Shown in pieces: positions 32,418 through 43,140 of a DNA stretch of 64,000 bases. Below the pieces are notes generated by a model. It saw nothing but the letters and a program-made list of their open reading frames with translations, was not told the DNA's origin and did no database searches. Numbering within the stretch: position 1 is the first letter of the stretch; the number at the start of each line of letters is the position of its first letter. Source of the DNA: Pseudomonas sp. MN1F (lineage in GTDB: Bacteria; Pseudomonadota; Gammaproteobacteria; Pseudomonadales; Pseudomonadaceae); the NCBI RefSeq assembly GCF_009391885.1, contig NZ_VZII01000006.1, positions 1 to 64,000 on the forward strand, in the 5' to 3' direction. A program made the position numbers and the translations under genes.

Positions 32418-33830
32418 ATGAAAGGCCGTAAAGCTGAAGGTATCCACCTCACGCGGGCATTGAAGAGCCGGCACATCTTCATGCTCTCGCTCGGTGGCGT
32501 GATCGGCACCGGGCTGTTCATGGGCTCGGGGGTGACCATCAACCAGGGCGGGCCGGTGGGCGCGATCCTGGCCTACCTGGTTGCCGGTTTCCTGATGTAC
32601 CTGGTGATGGTCTGCCTGGGTGAACTGTCGGTGCAGATGCCGGTGTCCGGTTCGTTCCAGGCCCATGCGACGAAATTCATCGGCCCGGCCACCGGTTTCA
32701 TGATCGGCTGGGTGTACTGGATGAGCTGGGCCACCACCGTGGGCCTGGAGTTCACCGCCGCCGGCATGCTGATGACTCGCTGGTTCCCGGAGGTGCCGAT
32801 CTGGTATTGGTCGGCGCTGTTCGTGGCCGTGCTGTTCGGCATCAACGCACTGGCTACTCGCGCCTTCGGTGAAGCGGAATACTGGTTCTCCGGGATCAAG
32901 GTGGCGGCGATCCTCGGCTTCATCATCGTCGGTGTGCTGGTGATCTTCGGCGGCATTTCGCTGAACAGCGGGGCGCCGGCGCCGATGATGAGCAACCTGA
33001 TCGGTGATTCGCTGTTCCCCAATGGCCTGTCTGCAGTGTTCGCGGTGATGATGACCGTGGTCTACGCCTTCCAGGGTTGCGAGATCATGGGCGTGGCGGC
33101 GGGCGAGACCGACCAGCCGGAAAAGAGCATCCCGCGGGCAGTGCGTAACGTGGTGTTCCGCGTGCTGATCTTCTACGTGCTGGCGATCGTGGTGCTGTCG
33201 GCGATCGTGCCGTGGCAGCAGGCCGGGCTGATGGAAAGCCCGTTCGTGCAGGTGTTCGACATGGTCGGCATTCCTTACGCTGCGGACCTGATGAACTTCG
33301 TGATCCTCACCGCGATTCTCTCGGTGGGCAACTCCGGCCTGTATGCCTCTACCCGCATCCTTTGGGCGATGTCCAAGACCGGCATGGCACCGCGCAGCCT
33401 GTCGCCGCTGAGCAGCCGCGGCGTGCCGCTGCGCGCCCTGTTCATCACCTTGTGCTTTGCGCTGGTGTCGCTGATGACCAGCTTTGTCGCCGCCGACACC
33501 CTGTTCATGGTGCTGATGGCGGTGAGCGGCATGTCCGGCACGGTGACCTGGATTGTCATCGCCCTGGCGCAGTACCGCTTCCGCCAGCAGTTCCTGCGTG
33601 ATGGCGGCCAGTTGAGCGAGCTCAAGTACCGCGCGCCGCTGTACCCGCTGGTGCCGTTGCTGTGCATCACCTTGTGCAGTTCGCTGTTCGTGTTCCTGGC
33701 AATGGATGAGACGCAGCGGCCTTCGTTGTACTGGGGCTTTGGCTTTATTGCGCTGTGCTATGCGGCGTATTTCCTGGTGCAGCGCAAGCGCCAGGGGGTG
33801 GGGCTGGAGCCTGACATGCCGGCAGCCTGA
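32418..33830 (+). CDS. Amino-acid permease (APC superfamily, AAT family)
   Basis: A 470-residue, 12-helix amino-acid:proton symporter. The AAT family signature is seen early: ALKSRHIFMLSLGGVIGTGLF in two parts, with GTGLFMGSG as the substrate-binding break in helix 1, then GELSVQMPVSGSFQ. It begins with ATG behind TTGGAGAT. It corresponds in position to the amino-acid permease next to aruS in P. aeruginosa and probably imports arginine or a related basic amino acid. A REP pair follows its stop codon. Confidence 0.9.
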   Translation: MKGRKAEGIHLTRALKSRHIFMLSLGGVIGTGLFMGSGVTINQGGPVGAILAYLVAGFLMYLVMVCLGELSVQMPVSGSFQAHATKFIGPATGFMIGWVYWMSWATTVGLEFTAAGMLMTRWFPEVPIWYWSALFVAVLFGINALATRAFGEAEYWFSGIKVAAILGFIIVGVLVIFGGISLNSGAPAPMMSNLIGDSLFPNGLSAVFAVMMTVVYAFQGCEIMGVAAGETDQPEKSIPRAVRNVVFRVLIFYVLAIVVLSAIVPWQQAGLMESPFVQVFDMVGIPYAADLMNFVILTAILSVGNSGLYASTRILWAMSKTGMAPRSLSPLSSRGVPLRALFITLCFALVSLMTSFVAADTLFMVLMAVSGMSGTVTWIVIALAQYRFRQQFLRDGGQLSELKYRAPLYPLVPLLCITLCSSLFVFLAMDETQRPSLYWGFGFIALCYAAYFLVQRKRQGVGLEPDMPAA

Positions 33831-33840
33831 CAGATCCACT

Positions 33841-33948
33841 GGGGCCGCTTTGCGGCCCATCGCCGGCAAGCGCGGCTCCCACCTTGAACGGCTTACGCAG
33901 GCCCCGGTGGGAGCCGCGCTTGCCGGCGATGGGCTGCAAAGCAGCCCC
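33841..33948. repeat. Paired REP element (BIME-like), copy A
   Basis: Two about 43-bp imperfect inverted arms flank a 22-bp loop. The arms are identical, in the same direction, to those of 49048-49154. It lies 10 bp after the permease stop and may insulate the permease message from the following operon. Confidence 0.9.
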
Positions 33949-33952
33949 CAGC

Positions 33953-33982
33953 GGTTGTGGGCAGTTGTACAAAGTTGTAACA
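33953..33982. promoter_or_regulatory. Three tandem 10-bp GTTGT repeats upstream of the acyl-CoA/aruIH operon
   Basis: GGTTGTGGGC, AGTTGTACAA and AGTTGTAACA follow each other with exact 10-bp periodicity. Such direct repeats on one helical face are typical of OmpR/PhoB-family targets, so AruR is the obvious candidate. A TATAAA element lies further down at about 34022. The rest of the 321-bp gap (33831-34151) contains no gene. Confidence 0.5.
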
Positions 33983-34151
33983 GCACCAACCAGCGCTTCT
34001 CTGGATGTCTGCAAAAATCCTTATAAATCAGATAGCTAATGCATTGCTTGCAGCGTTACAGCGCAATCACCCCACCAATTGCCTCCTTGTTGAACACTCG
34101 TTTAGCATGAGCCTCACCTCTCACAGCAATCACAATAATCCGAGGCCCGTC

Positions 34152-34943
34152 ATGACCGCTCCGTCGTCCCTAATCACCCAGGTTGAAGCCGGCGTTGCCT
34201 GGATCACCCTGAACCGTCCCGAGCAGCGCAACGCGCTGGACATCCCCACGCTGAAGACGCTGCACGCCACCCTCGAGGCGTACAACGTCGACCCGGCTGT
34301 ACGCGTGGTGGTGCTGACCGGCACCGGGCGCAGCTTCTGCGCCGGCGCCGACCTCGCCGAGTGGGCCGAAGCCGAAGCCCGTGGCGCCCTGGAAACCTAC
34401 GGCTGGACCGAAACCGCCCACGCCCTGATGCACTGCCTGCACAACCTGGACAAACCCACCATCGCCGCCATAAACGGTACCGCCGTCGGCGCCGGCATGG
34501 ACCTGTCACTGTGCTGCGACCTGCGCCTGGCGGCCCAGTCGGCACGCTTCAAGGCCGGCTACACCAGCATGGCCTACTCGCCGGATGCCGGCGCCAGCTG
34601 GCACCTGCCTCGGCTGATCGGCAGCGAGCAGGCCAAGCGCCTGCTGTTCCTCGACGAACTGTGGGGCGCCGAACGCGCCCTGGCGGCCGGCCTGGTCGGT
34701 GAGGTAGTCGCCGACGACCAGCTAGCCACCGCCACCGCCGAACTGGCCGCGCGCCTGGCCCAGGGGCCGACCTTCGCCTACGCCCAGGCCAAGCGCCTGA
34801 TGCGCGAAGGCGCCTCGCGCAGCCTCGCCGAGCAACTCACTGCCGAACTCGCCGCCGGCCTGCTCTGCGGGCGCAGCGAAGACGGCGCCGAGGCCTTGCG
34901 CGCAGCCACGGAAAAACGCCCGCCACGCTTCAGCGGCAAATAA
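34152..34943 (+). CDS. Enoyl-CoA hydratase/isomerase in the aru operon
   Basis: A 263-residue crotonase-family protein, the first gene of the run that ends with aruI-aruH-ALDH. Family marks: ITLNRPEQRNALDI, SFCAGADLAEW (first oxyanion-hole strand) and NGTAVGAGMDLSLCCDLRLA. The usual first catalytic glutamate region reads AGYTSMAYSPDAGASW, so one acid is missing or shifted. Together with the next two genes it could process a CoA ester. The P. aeruginosa aru region has an orthologous gene in the same position. The start is ATG 34152; an upstream frame exists but crosses the regulatory region. Confidence 0.87.
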   Translation: MTAPSSLITQVEAGVAWITLNRPEQRNALDIPTLKTLHATLEAYNVDPAVRVVVLTGTGRSFCAGADLAEWAEAEARGALETYGWTETAHALMHCLHNLDKPTIAAINGTAVGAGMDLSLCCDLRLAAQSARFKAGYTSMAYSPDAGASWHLPRLIGSEQAKRLLFLDELWGAERALAAGLVGEVVADDQLATATAELAARLAQGPTFAYAQAKRLMREGASRSLAEQLTAELAAGLLCGRSEDGAEALRAATEKRPPRFSGK

Positions 34944-34979
34944 GCCCTCACTCTTCCCCCGGTTACCCAGGAACAGGCC

Positions 34980-36140
34980 ATGAATTTCCAACTGACCCAA
35001 GAACAAGAAATGTTGGTGGATGCCGTACGCAGCTTCGTCGCCAAGGAGCTGTTGCCCCATGAAGAAGCTGTGGACCGTGCCGACGAAGTGTCGCCGGAGC
35101 TTGCCGCGCAGATCCGTGGCAAAGCCATCGCCGCCGGCTTCTACGCCTTCAACATGCCCGAGGAGGTCGGTGGCGGCGGCCTCGATTACCTGTCCCAGGC
35201 CCTGATCGAGCGCGAGCTGTCCAAGGTCTCCTGGGCACTGCACGTGTTCGTCGCCCGGCCGTCGAAGATTCTCATGGCCTGTACCGGCCAGCAGGTCGAG
35301 GACTATCTGCTGCCATGCATCCGTGGCGAGAAGACCGACTGCTTTGCCCTGACCGAACCGGGCGCCGGCTCCGATGCCAACTCGATCAAGACCCGCGCCG
35401 TGCGCGAGGGCGACGGCTTCGTGATCAATGGCAGCAAACATTTCATCAGCCATGCCGGGCACGCCGACTTCGCCATCGTCTTTGCCGTCACCGACACCTA
35501 CGAGCACAACGGCCGCAAGCGCAACGCCGTCACCGCCTTCCTGGTCGACCGTGGTACCCCGGGCATGACCATCCGCCGTGGCCCGAAATGCGTCAGCAAC
35601 CGTGGCTACCACACCTACGAGCTGTTCTTCGACGACTGCAAGGTGCCGGCCACCCAGGTGCTCGGCGAAGTCGGCAAGGGCTGGGAAGTGGCCAACGCCT
35701 GGCTGACCGCAGGCCGGGTCATGGTCGCCGCCAACTGCGTTGGGCAGGCCCAGCGCGCGCTGGACGTGTCGCTGCAATGGGCGGCCGACCGCAAGCAGTT
35801 CGGCCAGCCGATCGGCACCTACCAGGGCGTGTCGTTCAAGCTCGCCGACATGGCCACGCAGATCCGTGCCGCCGAACTGCTGACCCTGCACACCGCCTGG
35901 AAGATGGACCAGGGCAGCATGACCGACGGCGAGGCCGGCATGGCCAAGCTGTTCGCCAGCGAAGTGCTCGGCAAGGTTGCCGACGAAGCGGTGCAGATCT
36001 ACGGCGGCATGGGCCTGATGGATGAAGGGCCGGTCGAACGCATCTGGCGCAACGCACGCATCGAACGGATCTGGGAAGGCACCTCGGAAATCCAGCGGCA
36101 CATCATCTCGCGCGAACTGCTGCGCCCACTGCTGCGCTGA
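34980..36140 (+). CDS. Acyl-CoA dehydrogenase in the aru operon
   Basis: A 386-residue FAD-dependent acyl-CoA dehydrogenase of normal length. Seen: CFALTEPGAGSDA and the second signature near the C-terminus with the likely catalytic glutamate in IERIWEGTSEIQR, preceded by YGGMGLMDEGPVER. It would introduce a double bond into a short CoA ester such as 4-guanidinobutyryl-CoA or isobutyryl-type esters. It sits between a hydratase and an ADP-forming ligase, 36 bp after the former and 13 bp before the latter. Orthologue position is conserved with P. aeruginosa aru. Confidence 0.9.
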   Translation: MNFQLTQEQEMLVDAVRSFVAKELLPHEEAVDRADEVSPELAAQIRGKAIAAGFYAFNMPEEVGGGGLDYLSQALIERELSKVSWALHVFVARPSKILMACTGQQVEDYLLPCIRGEKTDCFALTEPGAGSDANSIKTRAVREGDGFVINGSKHFISHAGHADFAIVFAVTDTYEHNGRKRNAVTAFLVDRGTPGMTIRRGPKCVSNRGYHTYELFFDDCKVPATQVLGEVGKGWEVANAWLTAGRVMVAANCVGQAQRALDVSLQWAADRKQFGQPIGTYQGVSFKLADMATQIRAAELLTLHTAWKMDQGSMTDGEAGMAKLFASEVLGKVADEAVQIYGGMGLMDEGPVERIWRNARIERIWEGTSEIQRHIISRELLRPLLR

Positions 36141-36153
36141 CCGGAGCCTCACC

Positions 36154-38253
36154 ATGTCGCAAGCCATTCGTGACAACCTCAAACGCCTGCTGGCCCCCCG
36201 GCACCTGGCTTTCGTCGGCGGGCGCAGCATGGCCCGTGCGCTCAAGCGCTGTGCCGAGGGCGGCTACCCGGGCCAGATGTGGCTGGTCAACCCGCAGCAG
36301 GCCAGCATCGACGGCGTGCCCTGTGTGCGCAGCGTGGCCGAGCTGCCCTGCGCGCCGGACGCGGTGTTCATCGCCACCCACCGCGAACTGACCCTGGCCT
36401 GTGTCGCCGAACTCGCTGCCAAGGGTGCGGGCGGGGCGATCTGCTATGCCTCGGGCTTCGCCGAAAGCGGCGCCGAGGGCCAGGCACTGCAACAGCAGCT
36501 GCTCGACGCCGCCGGTGACATGGCCCTGCTCGGGCCCAACTGCTACGGCCTGCTCGACTACCTGCACAGTGCCGCCCTGTGGCCTGTGGCCCACGGTGGC
36601 AAGGCGGTAGAGAAGGGCGTGGCGGTGCTGACCCAGAGCGGCAACTTTGCCTACAACCTGTCGATGAGCGACCGCTCGCTGCCGGTGGCCTACATGGCCT
36701 CGGTCGGCAACCAGGCGCAACTGGGCATCGCCGAGTTGATGGATGTGCTGCTCGATGAACCCCGGGTCACCGCCATCGGCTTGCACCTGGAGGGCCTGAA
36801 GAACGTGCCGGGCTTTGCCCGCGCCGCGCACAAGGCGCTGGAGAAGGGCATCCCGATCGTCGCGCTGAAGACTGGCGTGTCGCAGATCGGCGCCGAGCTG
36901 GCGCTCAGTCACACCAGCTCGCTGTCCGGCTCCGACGCCCTGTACGACAGCTTGTTCGAGCGCCTGGGGGTGATTCGCGTCAGCGGCCCGGTGAGTTTCG
37001 TCGAAACCCTCAAGGCCGCCGCCTGCGGCAACCTGCCCAAGGGCCCCAGCCTGATTGCGCTGGCCTGTTCGGGCGGCGATGCCGGGCTGATCGCCGATTA
37101 CAGCGAAAGCAACCAGCTGCACCTGCCGGCCCTGGATGCCAGCCAGGTCGAGGAACTGGCCCAGGTGCTGCCGGCCTACGCCAACCTGGTCAACCCGCTG
37201 GACTTCACCACGGCGATCTGGGGCGACGGCCCGGCCAAGGCGCGCATGCTCGACAGTGCCCTGCGCAGTGACGCCGATGCGGCGATGCTGGTGCTCGATT
37301 ACCCCGCCGAGTTCACCGGCGAGCGCAAGGAATGCGACTTGCTGCTGGAGCTGTACTGCACAGCACTCAAGCGCCATGGCAAGGCCGGCTTCGTCACCTC
37401 GGCCTTCCCCGAACTGTTGCCAGCCAGCGCCCGTGACCGCCTGCACGCGGCCGGGGTGCCAGCGCTGCAAGGGGTGGAGGATGGCCTGGCGGCCTGGGGC
37501 CGGGTTGCCCGTTACGCGCAGCAGCGCCCGGCCTTGCTGGCGCTGGGCGAGTCGGCGCTGGTGCCGCTGTGCCCGCAGCCGCTGGCCGGTGACAGCCGCC
37601 TGCTCAACGAGTGGGATTCCAAGCAGACCCTGCGTGGCTTCGGCCTGCCCGTTCCGAATGGCGTATTGAGCAGCCCGCAAAATGCGCTGGCCGATGCTGG
37701 CAAGGTGGGTTTCCCGCTGGTGCTCAAGGCCGTCAGCGCACAGTTGCCGCACAAGACCGAGGCCGGCGCAGTGGCGCTGAACCTGGCCAACGAGGCCGCC
37801 CTCAGCAGCGCCCTTGAGCAGATGCGCACGCGCATCGCCGCTTACGCGCCGGGCGTCGCCTTCGACCAGGTACTGCTCGAACCCATGGCTGGCGCGCCAC
37901 TGGCCGAGCTGATCGTCGGCATCAAGCGCGAGGTGGATTTCGGCCTGGCGCTGGTGATCGGCGCCGGCGGCATCCTCGTCGAGCTGCTCAAGGACAGCCA
38001 CAGCCTGCTGCTGCCGACCACCGACGGTGCCATCCGCAAGGCCGTGCTTGGCCTGCGCAGCGCTGCCTTGCTGCAGGGCTTCCGCGGCAAGCCAGCGGCG
38101 GACCTGGATGCACTGGTCGCAGCCATCCGTGCGGTGGCCGACTACGCCTGCGAAAACGCCAGCCAGCTGCTGGAGCTGGATGTGAACCCATTGATGGTCG
38201 ATGCCAATGGCACCACTGCGGTCGATGCCTTGATCCGCCTCGGCCAGGTGTAA
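36154..38253 (+). CDS. Acyl-CoA synthetase (ADP/NDP-forming), acetate-CoA ligase family
   Basis: A 699-residue fused enzyme: N-terminal CoA-binding Rossmann domain (LAFVGGRSMARALKRC), succinyl-CoA-ligase-like domain with the phosphohistidine loop LALSHTSSLSGSDALYD, and C-terminal ATP-grasp domain (GFPLVLKAVSAQLPHKTEAGAV in two parts). Such enzymes make an acyl-CoA from the acid with ATP to ADP. Inside the aru operon it could activate 4-guanidinobutyrate or GABA-level acids. It is the activation step expected for the dehydrogenase and hydratase beside it; the specific acid is not known. Confidence 0.88.
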   Translation: MSQAIRDNLKRLLAPRHLAFVGGRSMARALKRCAEGGYPGQMWLVNPQQASIDGVPCVRSVAELPCAPDAVFIATHRELTLACVAELAAKGAGGAICYASGFAESGAEGQALQQQLLDAAGDMALLGPNCYGLLDYLHSAALWPVAHGGKAVEKGVAVLTQSGNFAYNLSMSDRSLPVAYMASVGNQAQLGIAELMDVLLDEPRVTAIGLHLEGLKNVPGFARAAHKALEKGIPIVALKTGVSQIGAELALSHTSSLSGSDALYDSLFERLGVIRVSGPVSFVETLKAAACGNLPKGPSLIALACSGGDAGLIADYSESNQLHLPALDASQVEELAQVLPAYANLVNPLDFTTAIWGDGPAKARMLDSALRSDADAAMLVLDYPAEFTGERKECDLLLELYCTALKRHGKAGFVTSAFPELLPASARDRLHAAGVPALQGVEDGLAAWGRVARYAQQRPALLALGESALVPLCPQPLAGDSRLLNEWDSKQTLRGFGLPVPNGVLSSPQNALADAGKVGFPLVLKAVSAQLPHKTEAGAVALNLANEAALSSALEQMRTRIAAYAPGVAFDQVLLEPMAGAPLAELIVGIKREVDFGLALVIGAGGILVELLKDSHSLLLPTTDGAIRKAVLGLRSAALLQGFRGKPAADLDALVAAIRAVADYACENASQLLELDVNPLMVDANGTTAVDALIRLGQV

Positions 38254-38257
38254 GGAC

Positions 38258-39871
<1,614 letters not shown>

Positions 39872-39900
39872 GCCCACCCCGCACAACAGGACAACCAGCC

Positions 39901-41091
39901 ATGCGATTTTCCTCTTTGACCCAACGGATTGCCGGCGACGGCGCCGCCGCCTGGGAGATCCACTACCGCGCCCTGGCCATGCTCGAACAGGGCCGCGAAG
40001 TGCTGCTGCTGTCGGTCGGCGACCCGGACTTCGACACCCCGGCGCCAATCGTTCAGGCCGCTGTTGCCAGCCTCGAAGCCGGCAATACCCATTACGCCGA
40101 CGTGCGCGGCAAGCGCAGCCTGCGCGAGGCCATCGCCCGTCGCCACCAGCAGCGCAGCGGCCAGGCGGTCACCGCCGAGCAGGTGACGGTGCTGGCGGGG
40201 GCGCAGTGCGCGCTGTTCTGCGTCGCCCAATGCGTGCTGGAGCCGGGCGATGAAGTGATCGTCGCCGAGCCGATGTATGTCACCTACGAGGCGGTGTTCG
40301 GTGCCTGCGGCGCCAAGGTGGTGCCGGTGCCGGTGCGCCCGGAGCATGGCTTTCGCGTGCAGCCCGCAGACGTCGCCGCACGGATCACCCCGCGCACTCG
40401 TGCCCTGGCACTGAACAGCCCGCACAACCCCTCCGGTGCCAGCTTGCCGCGCAGCACCTGGCAGGCCCTGGCCGAACTGTGCATCGCCCATGACCTGTGG
40501 CTGATCAGCGACGAGGTGTACAGCGAGCTGCTGTTCGAGGGCGAGCACATCAGCCCGGCCAGCCTGCCGGGCATGGCCGAGCGCACGGCGACACTGAACA
40601 GCCTGTCCAAGTCCCACGCCATGACCGGCTGGCGGGTCGGCTGGGTGGTCGGCTCGCCGGCGTTGTCCGGGCACCTGGAAAACCTTGCCCTGTGCATGCT
40701 GTATGGCTCGCCCGACTTCATCCAGGATGCAGCGGTGGCCGCGCTGGAGCAGCCGTTGCCGGAACTGGACGGCATGCGCGAAGCCTACCGCCAGCGCCGT
40801 GACCTGGTGTGTGCAAGCCTTGCCGACTGCCCGGGCATTCGGGCACTCAAGCCCGATGGCGGCATGTTCGTAATGGTCGATATCCGCGAGACCGGCCTCA
40901 GCGCGCAAGCCTTCGCCGACCGCCTGCTCGACCAGCACGGGGTGTCGGTGCTGGCCGGTGAAGCCTTCGGCCCGAGTGCCGCCGGGCATATCCGCCTGGG
41001 CCTGGTGCTCGGCGCCGAGCCGCTGCGTGAAGCCTGCCGGCGCATTGCCCGCTGCGCCAGCGAACTGATGGAGGCGCAACGCAATGCATGA
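39901..41091 (+). CDS. aruH: Arginine--pyruvate aminotransferase AruH
   Basis: A 396-residue class I/II PLP aminotransferase. Landmarks: GDPDFDTP near 41-47, the phosphate-binding GAQCA at 100-104, Y in HYADVRGKRSLREA, N173 and P in LNSPHNPSGA, D204 (LISDEVYSELLF), the PLP lysine K237 in LNSLSKSHAMTGWRVGW and the distal arginine region HIRLGLVLG. AruH moves the alpha-amino group of L-arginine to pyruvate, giving 2-ketoarginine and alanine, which AruI then decarboxylates. It overlaps the aldehyde dehydrogenase gene by 8 bp. Confidence 0.9.
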   Translation: MRFSSLTQRIAGDGAAAWEIHYRALAMLEQGREVLLLSVGDPDFDTPAPIVQAAVASLEAGNTHYADVRGKRSLREAIARRHQQRSGQAVTAEQVTVLAGAQCALFCVAQCVLEPGDEVIVAEPMYVTYEAVFGACGAKVVPVPVRPEHGFRVQPADVAARITPRTRALALNSPHNPSGASLPRSTWQALAELCIAHDLWLISDEVYSELLFEGEHISPASLPGMAERTATLNSLSKSHAMTGWRVGWVVGSPALSGHLENLALCMLYGSPDFIQDAAVAALEQPLPELDGMREAYRQRRDLVCASLADCPGIRALKPDGGMFVMVDIRETGLSAQAFADRLLDQHGVSVLAGEAFGPSAAGHIRLGLVLGAEPLREACRRIARCASELMEAQRNA

Positions 41092-42499
41092 ATACAGCCG
41101 CCTGTTTATCGATGGTCGCTGGCAGCAGCCAGCGGGGCAGGGCATGGCCGAGGTGATCGACCCGGCCAGCGAGGCGGTGGCCGGCAGGGTGCCACTAGGT
41201 AACGAAGCGGATGTGGAACGCGCCGTCAACGCGGCGCGAAAGGCGTTCGCCGACTGGTCGCGCACGCCGTCCAGCGTGCGCGCCGGGTACATTCGCGCCC
41301 TGGCCGAACAGCTCAAGGCGCGGGCCGACGAGATGGCCGCGGTGATCACCACCGAGCTGGGCATGCCGGTGCAGTGGTGCCGGCCGGTGCAGGTCGATGG
41401 GCCCATCGTCGGGCTTGAGCAGTACAGCGAACTGGCCGGCCTGATGGATGAGGTGCGCGAAGTCGGCAACTCGCTCGTGTACCGCGAGGCCGTGGGCGTG
41501 TGCGCGTTCATCAACCCCTGGAACTACCCGCTGCACCAGCTGATCGGCAAGCTCGCCCCAGCCTTGGCCGCAGGTTGCACGGTAGTGGTCAAGCCGAGCC
41601 AGGAGACCCCGCTGCATGCCTTCCTGCTGGCCGAAATGATCGAGGCCATCGGGTTGCCGGCCGGGGTGTTCAACCTGGTCAGCGGGCCGGGGTCGAAAGT
41701 CGGCGAGGCGCTGGCACGGCACCCGCAGGTGGACATGGTCTCGTTCACCGGGTCCACCGGCGCGGGTGTGCGGGTTGCCCAGGCGGCAGCACCGTCGGTG
41801 AAGCGGGTGTGCCTGGAGCTGGGCGGCAAGTCGCCGTTCCTGATCACCGCCGACGCACCGTTGGAGGCGGCGGTGCGCCATGGCGTGCAGGATGTGATGA
41901 TCAACTCGGGGCAGACCTGCACGGCGCTGACGCGCATGCTGTTGCCGGCCTCGCGCTATGCCGAGGCCCTGGACATCGCCGTGGACGAGGCCAGCAGCCT
42001 GGTGATGGGCGACCCGCAGGACCCGCGCAGCTTCCTCGGGCCGATGTGCTCGGCCGGGCAGCGGCGCACGGTGCAGGAATACATCCGGGTCGGCGAGGAA
42101 GAAGGCGCACGGCTGTTGTGTGGCGGGGCGACCGCAGCGGGCTTCGAGCGCGGGTTCTATGTGCCGCCGACGCTTTTCGCCGACGTCGACAACCGCATGC
42201 GCATCGCCCAGGAAGAAATCTTCGGGCCGGTGCTGTGCCTGATTCCTTATGCCGACGAGGCCGAGGCCATTGCCTTGGCCAACGACTCGCCGTTCGGGCT
42301 GTCCAGCGCAGTGTGGGCCGGTAGCCGCGAAAAGGCGCTGCAACTGGGCCGCCAACTGCGCGCGGGGCAATGCTTCGTCAATGGCGGGGCGTTCAACTAC
42401 CAGGCACCGTTTGGCGGTTACAAGCAGTCGGGCAATGGGCGCGAGTGGGGGGAGGAGGGCCTGAACGAGTTTGTCGAGGTGAAGGCCATTCAGCTCTGA
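41084..42499 (+). CDS. NAD(P)-dependent aldehyde dehydrogenase (likely 4-guanidinobutyraldehyde dehydrogenase)
   Basis: A 471-residue ALDH superfamily enzyme. Catalytic C279 is in VMINSGQTCTALTRM, general base E245 in CLELGGKSPF, and the cofactor-binding segments FINPWNYP and FTGSTGAG are present. It shares an overlapping start with aruH, so translation is coupled to the transaminase. By position it is the obvious candidate to oxidise 4-guanidinobutyraldehyde (the AruI product) to 4-guanidinobutyrate. That assignment is inferred, since ALDHs of this group also take aminobutyraldehyde and similar aldehydes. Confidence 0.86.
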   Translation: MHEYSRLFIDGRWQQPAGQGMAEVIDPASEAVAGRVPLGNEADVERAVNAARKAFADWSRTPSSVRAGYIRALAEQLKARADEMAAVITTELGMPVQWCRPVQVDGPIVGLEQYSELAGLMDEVREVGNSLVYREAVGVCAFINPWNYPLHQLIGKLAPALAAGCTVVVKPSQETPLHAFLLAEMIEAIGLPAGVFNLVSGPGSKVGEALARHPQVDMVSFTGSTGAGVRVAQAAAPSVKRVCLELGGKSPFLITADAPLEAAVRHGVQDVMINSGQTCTALTRMLLPASRYAEALDIAVDEASSLVMGDPQDPRSFLGPMCSAGQRRTVQEYIRVGEEEGARLLCGGATAAGFERGFYVPPTLFADVDNRMRIAQEEIFGPVLCLIPYADEAEAIALANDSPFGLSSAVWAGSREKALQLGRQLRAGQCFVNGGAFNYQAPFGGYKQSGNGREWGEEGLNEFVEVKAIQL

Positions 42500-42541
42500 A
42501 AAGTGTGCAAGCAACTGCGTTGCACAACTTCTGAAAACTGG

Positions 42542-42562
42542 CGCGCTCCCACAGGGGGCGCG
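42542..42562. terminator. GC hairpin after the aru operon
   Basis: CGCGCTCCC (42542-42550) and GGGGGCGCG (42554-42562) pair over 9 bp with one wobble; TCAGGTTTT follows. A second inverted repeat, GTGCAA (42505) with TTGCAC (42520), precedes it. They fill the gap between the convergent ALDH and Rrf2 genes. Confidence 0.6.
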
Positions 42563-42611
42563 TCAGGTTTTAAACATTGAGCAAGACAGTTACCCCCGCA
42601 GGCGCTGGCGT

Positions 42612-43046
42612 TCAGGCCGTGTGTTCCTTCGGCGTATCGAACGCCACGAACAGCTGATCCGCCGTGATCGCCCCCAGGTCCAGGCGCATGTTCTGCTCCA
42701 GCATCGCGAACAGCCGGGTGAACACTTCGTACACCTTGCAGTGGTCTTCCAGCCCGGCAAACGGGTTGTCGATCTTCTCGGCGATCAGCGAGCTTTCCTG
42801 CACCGCGTCATACACTTCGCGCAAGGTGATTTCCTGCGGCGCGCGGGCCAGGGTCACGCCGCCCTGGGCGCCGCGGTACGAGGTCAGGATATTGGCCTTG
42901 ACCATCTGCGACACCATCGAACGCACGCGGGTCGGGTGCACCTTGACCCACTTGGCGATGGTTTCGGTGCGCAACTTCTGCGGGGCATTGGCCGCCACGA
43001 ACGAAAGGATGTACGAGGCGGTGATGAGTCGGGTCGACTGGCTCAT
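42612..43046 (-). CDS. Rrf2 family transcriptional regulator without an Fe-S cysteine cluster
   Basis: A 144-residue Rrf2-type winged-helix regulator: TRLITASYILSFVAANAPQKL, the recognition region HPTRVRSMVSQMVKANILTSYRGAQGGVTLAR in two blocks, and ITLREVYDAVQ. IscR, NsrR and RirA bind Fe-S clusters with three closely spaced cysteines in the dimerisation loop. Here only one cysteine is present (DHCKVYE), so a cluster-free sensor of the YwnA/CymR type is likely. It is divergent from the ABC-quinone-reductase operon, with two palindromes between. Confidence 0.87.
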   Translation of the reverse strand: MSQSTRLITASYILSFVAANAPQKLRTETIAKWVKVHPTRVRSMVSQMVKANILTSYRGAQGGVTLARAPQEITLREVYDAVQESSLIAEKIDNPFAGLEDHCKVYEVFTRLFAMLEQNMRLDLGAITADQLFVAFDTPKEHTA

Positions 43047-43140
43047 GGGGCAAAGGCTCCCTGCGAAAACGTCAATGGTACACGACTGAAAAAGCCCGGT
43101 ATCGGGCGCTGGAAATCAGCTTGTCCTGCCGCTAATGTAT

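Noticed and set aside
33841..33948. CRISPR array or small RNA gene
   Set aside because: There is one inverted pair, not regularly spaced direct repeats; the same arms recur at 49048-49154, as for REP pairs.
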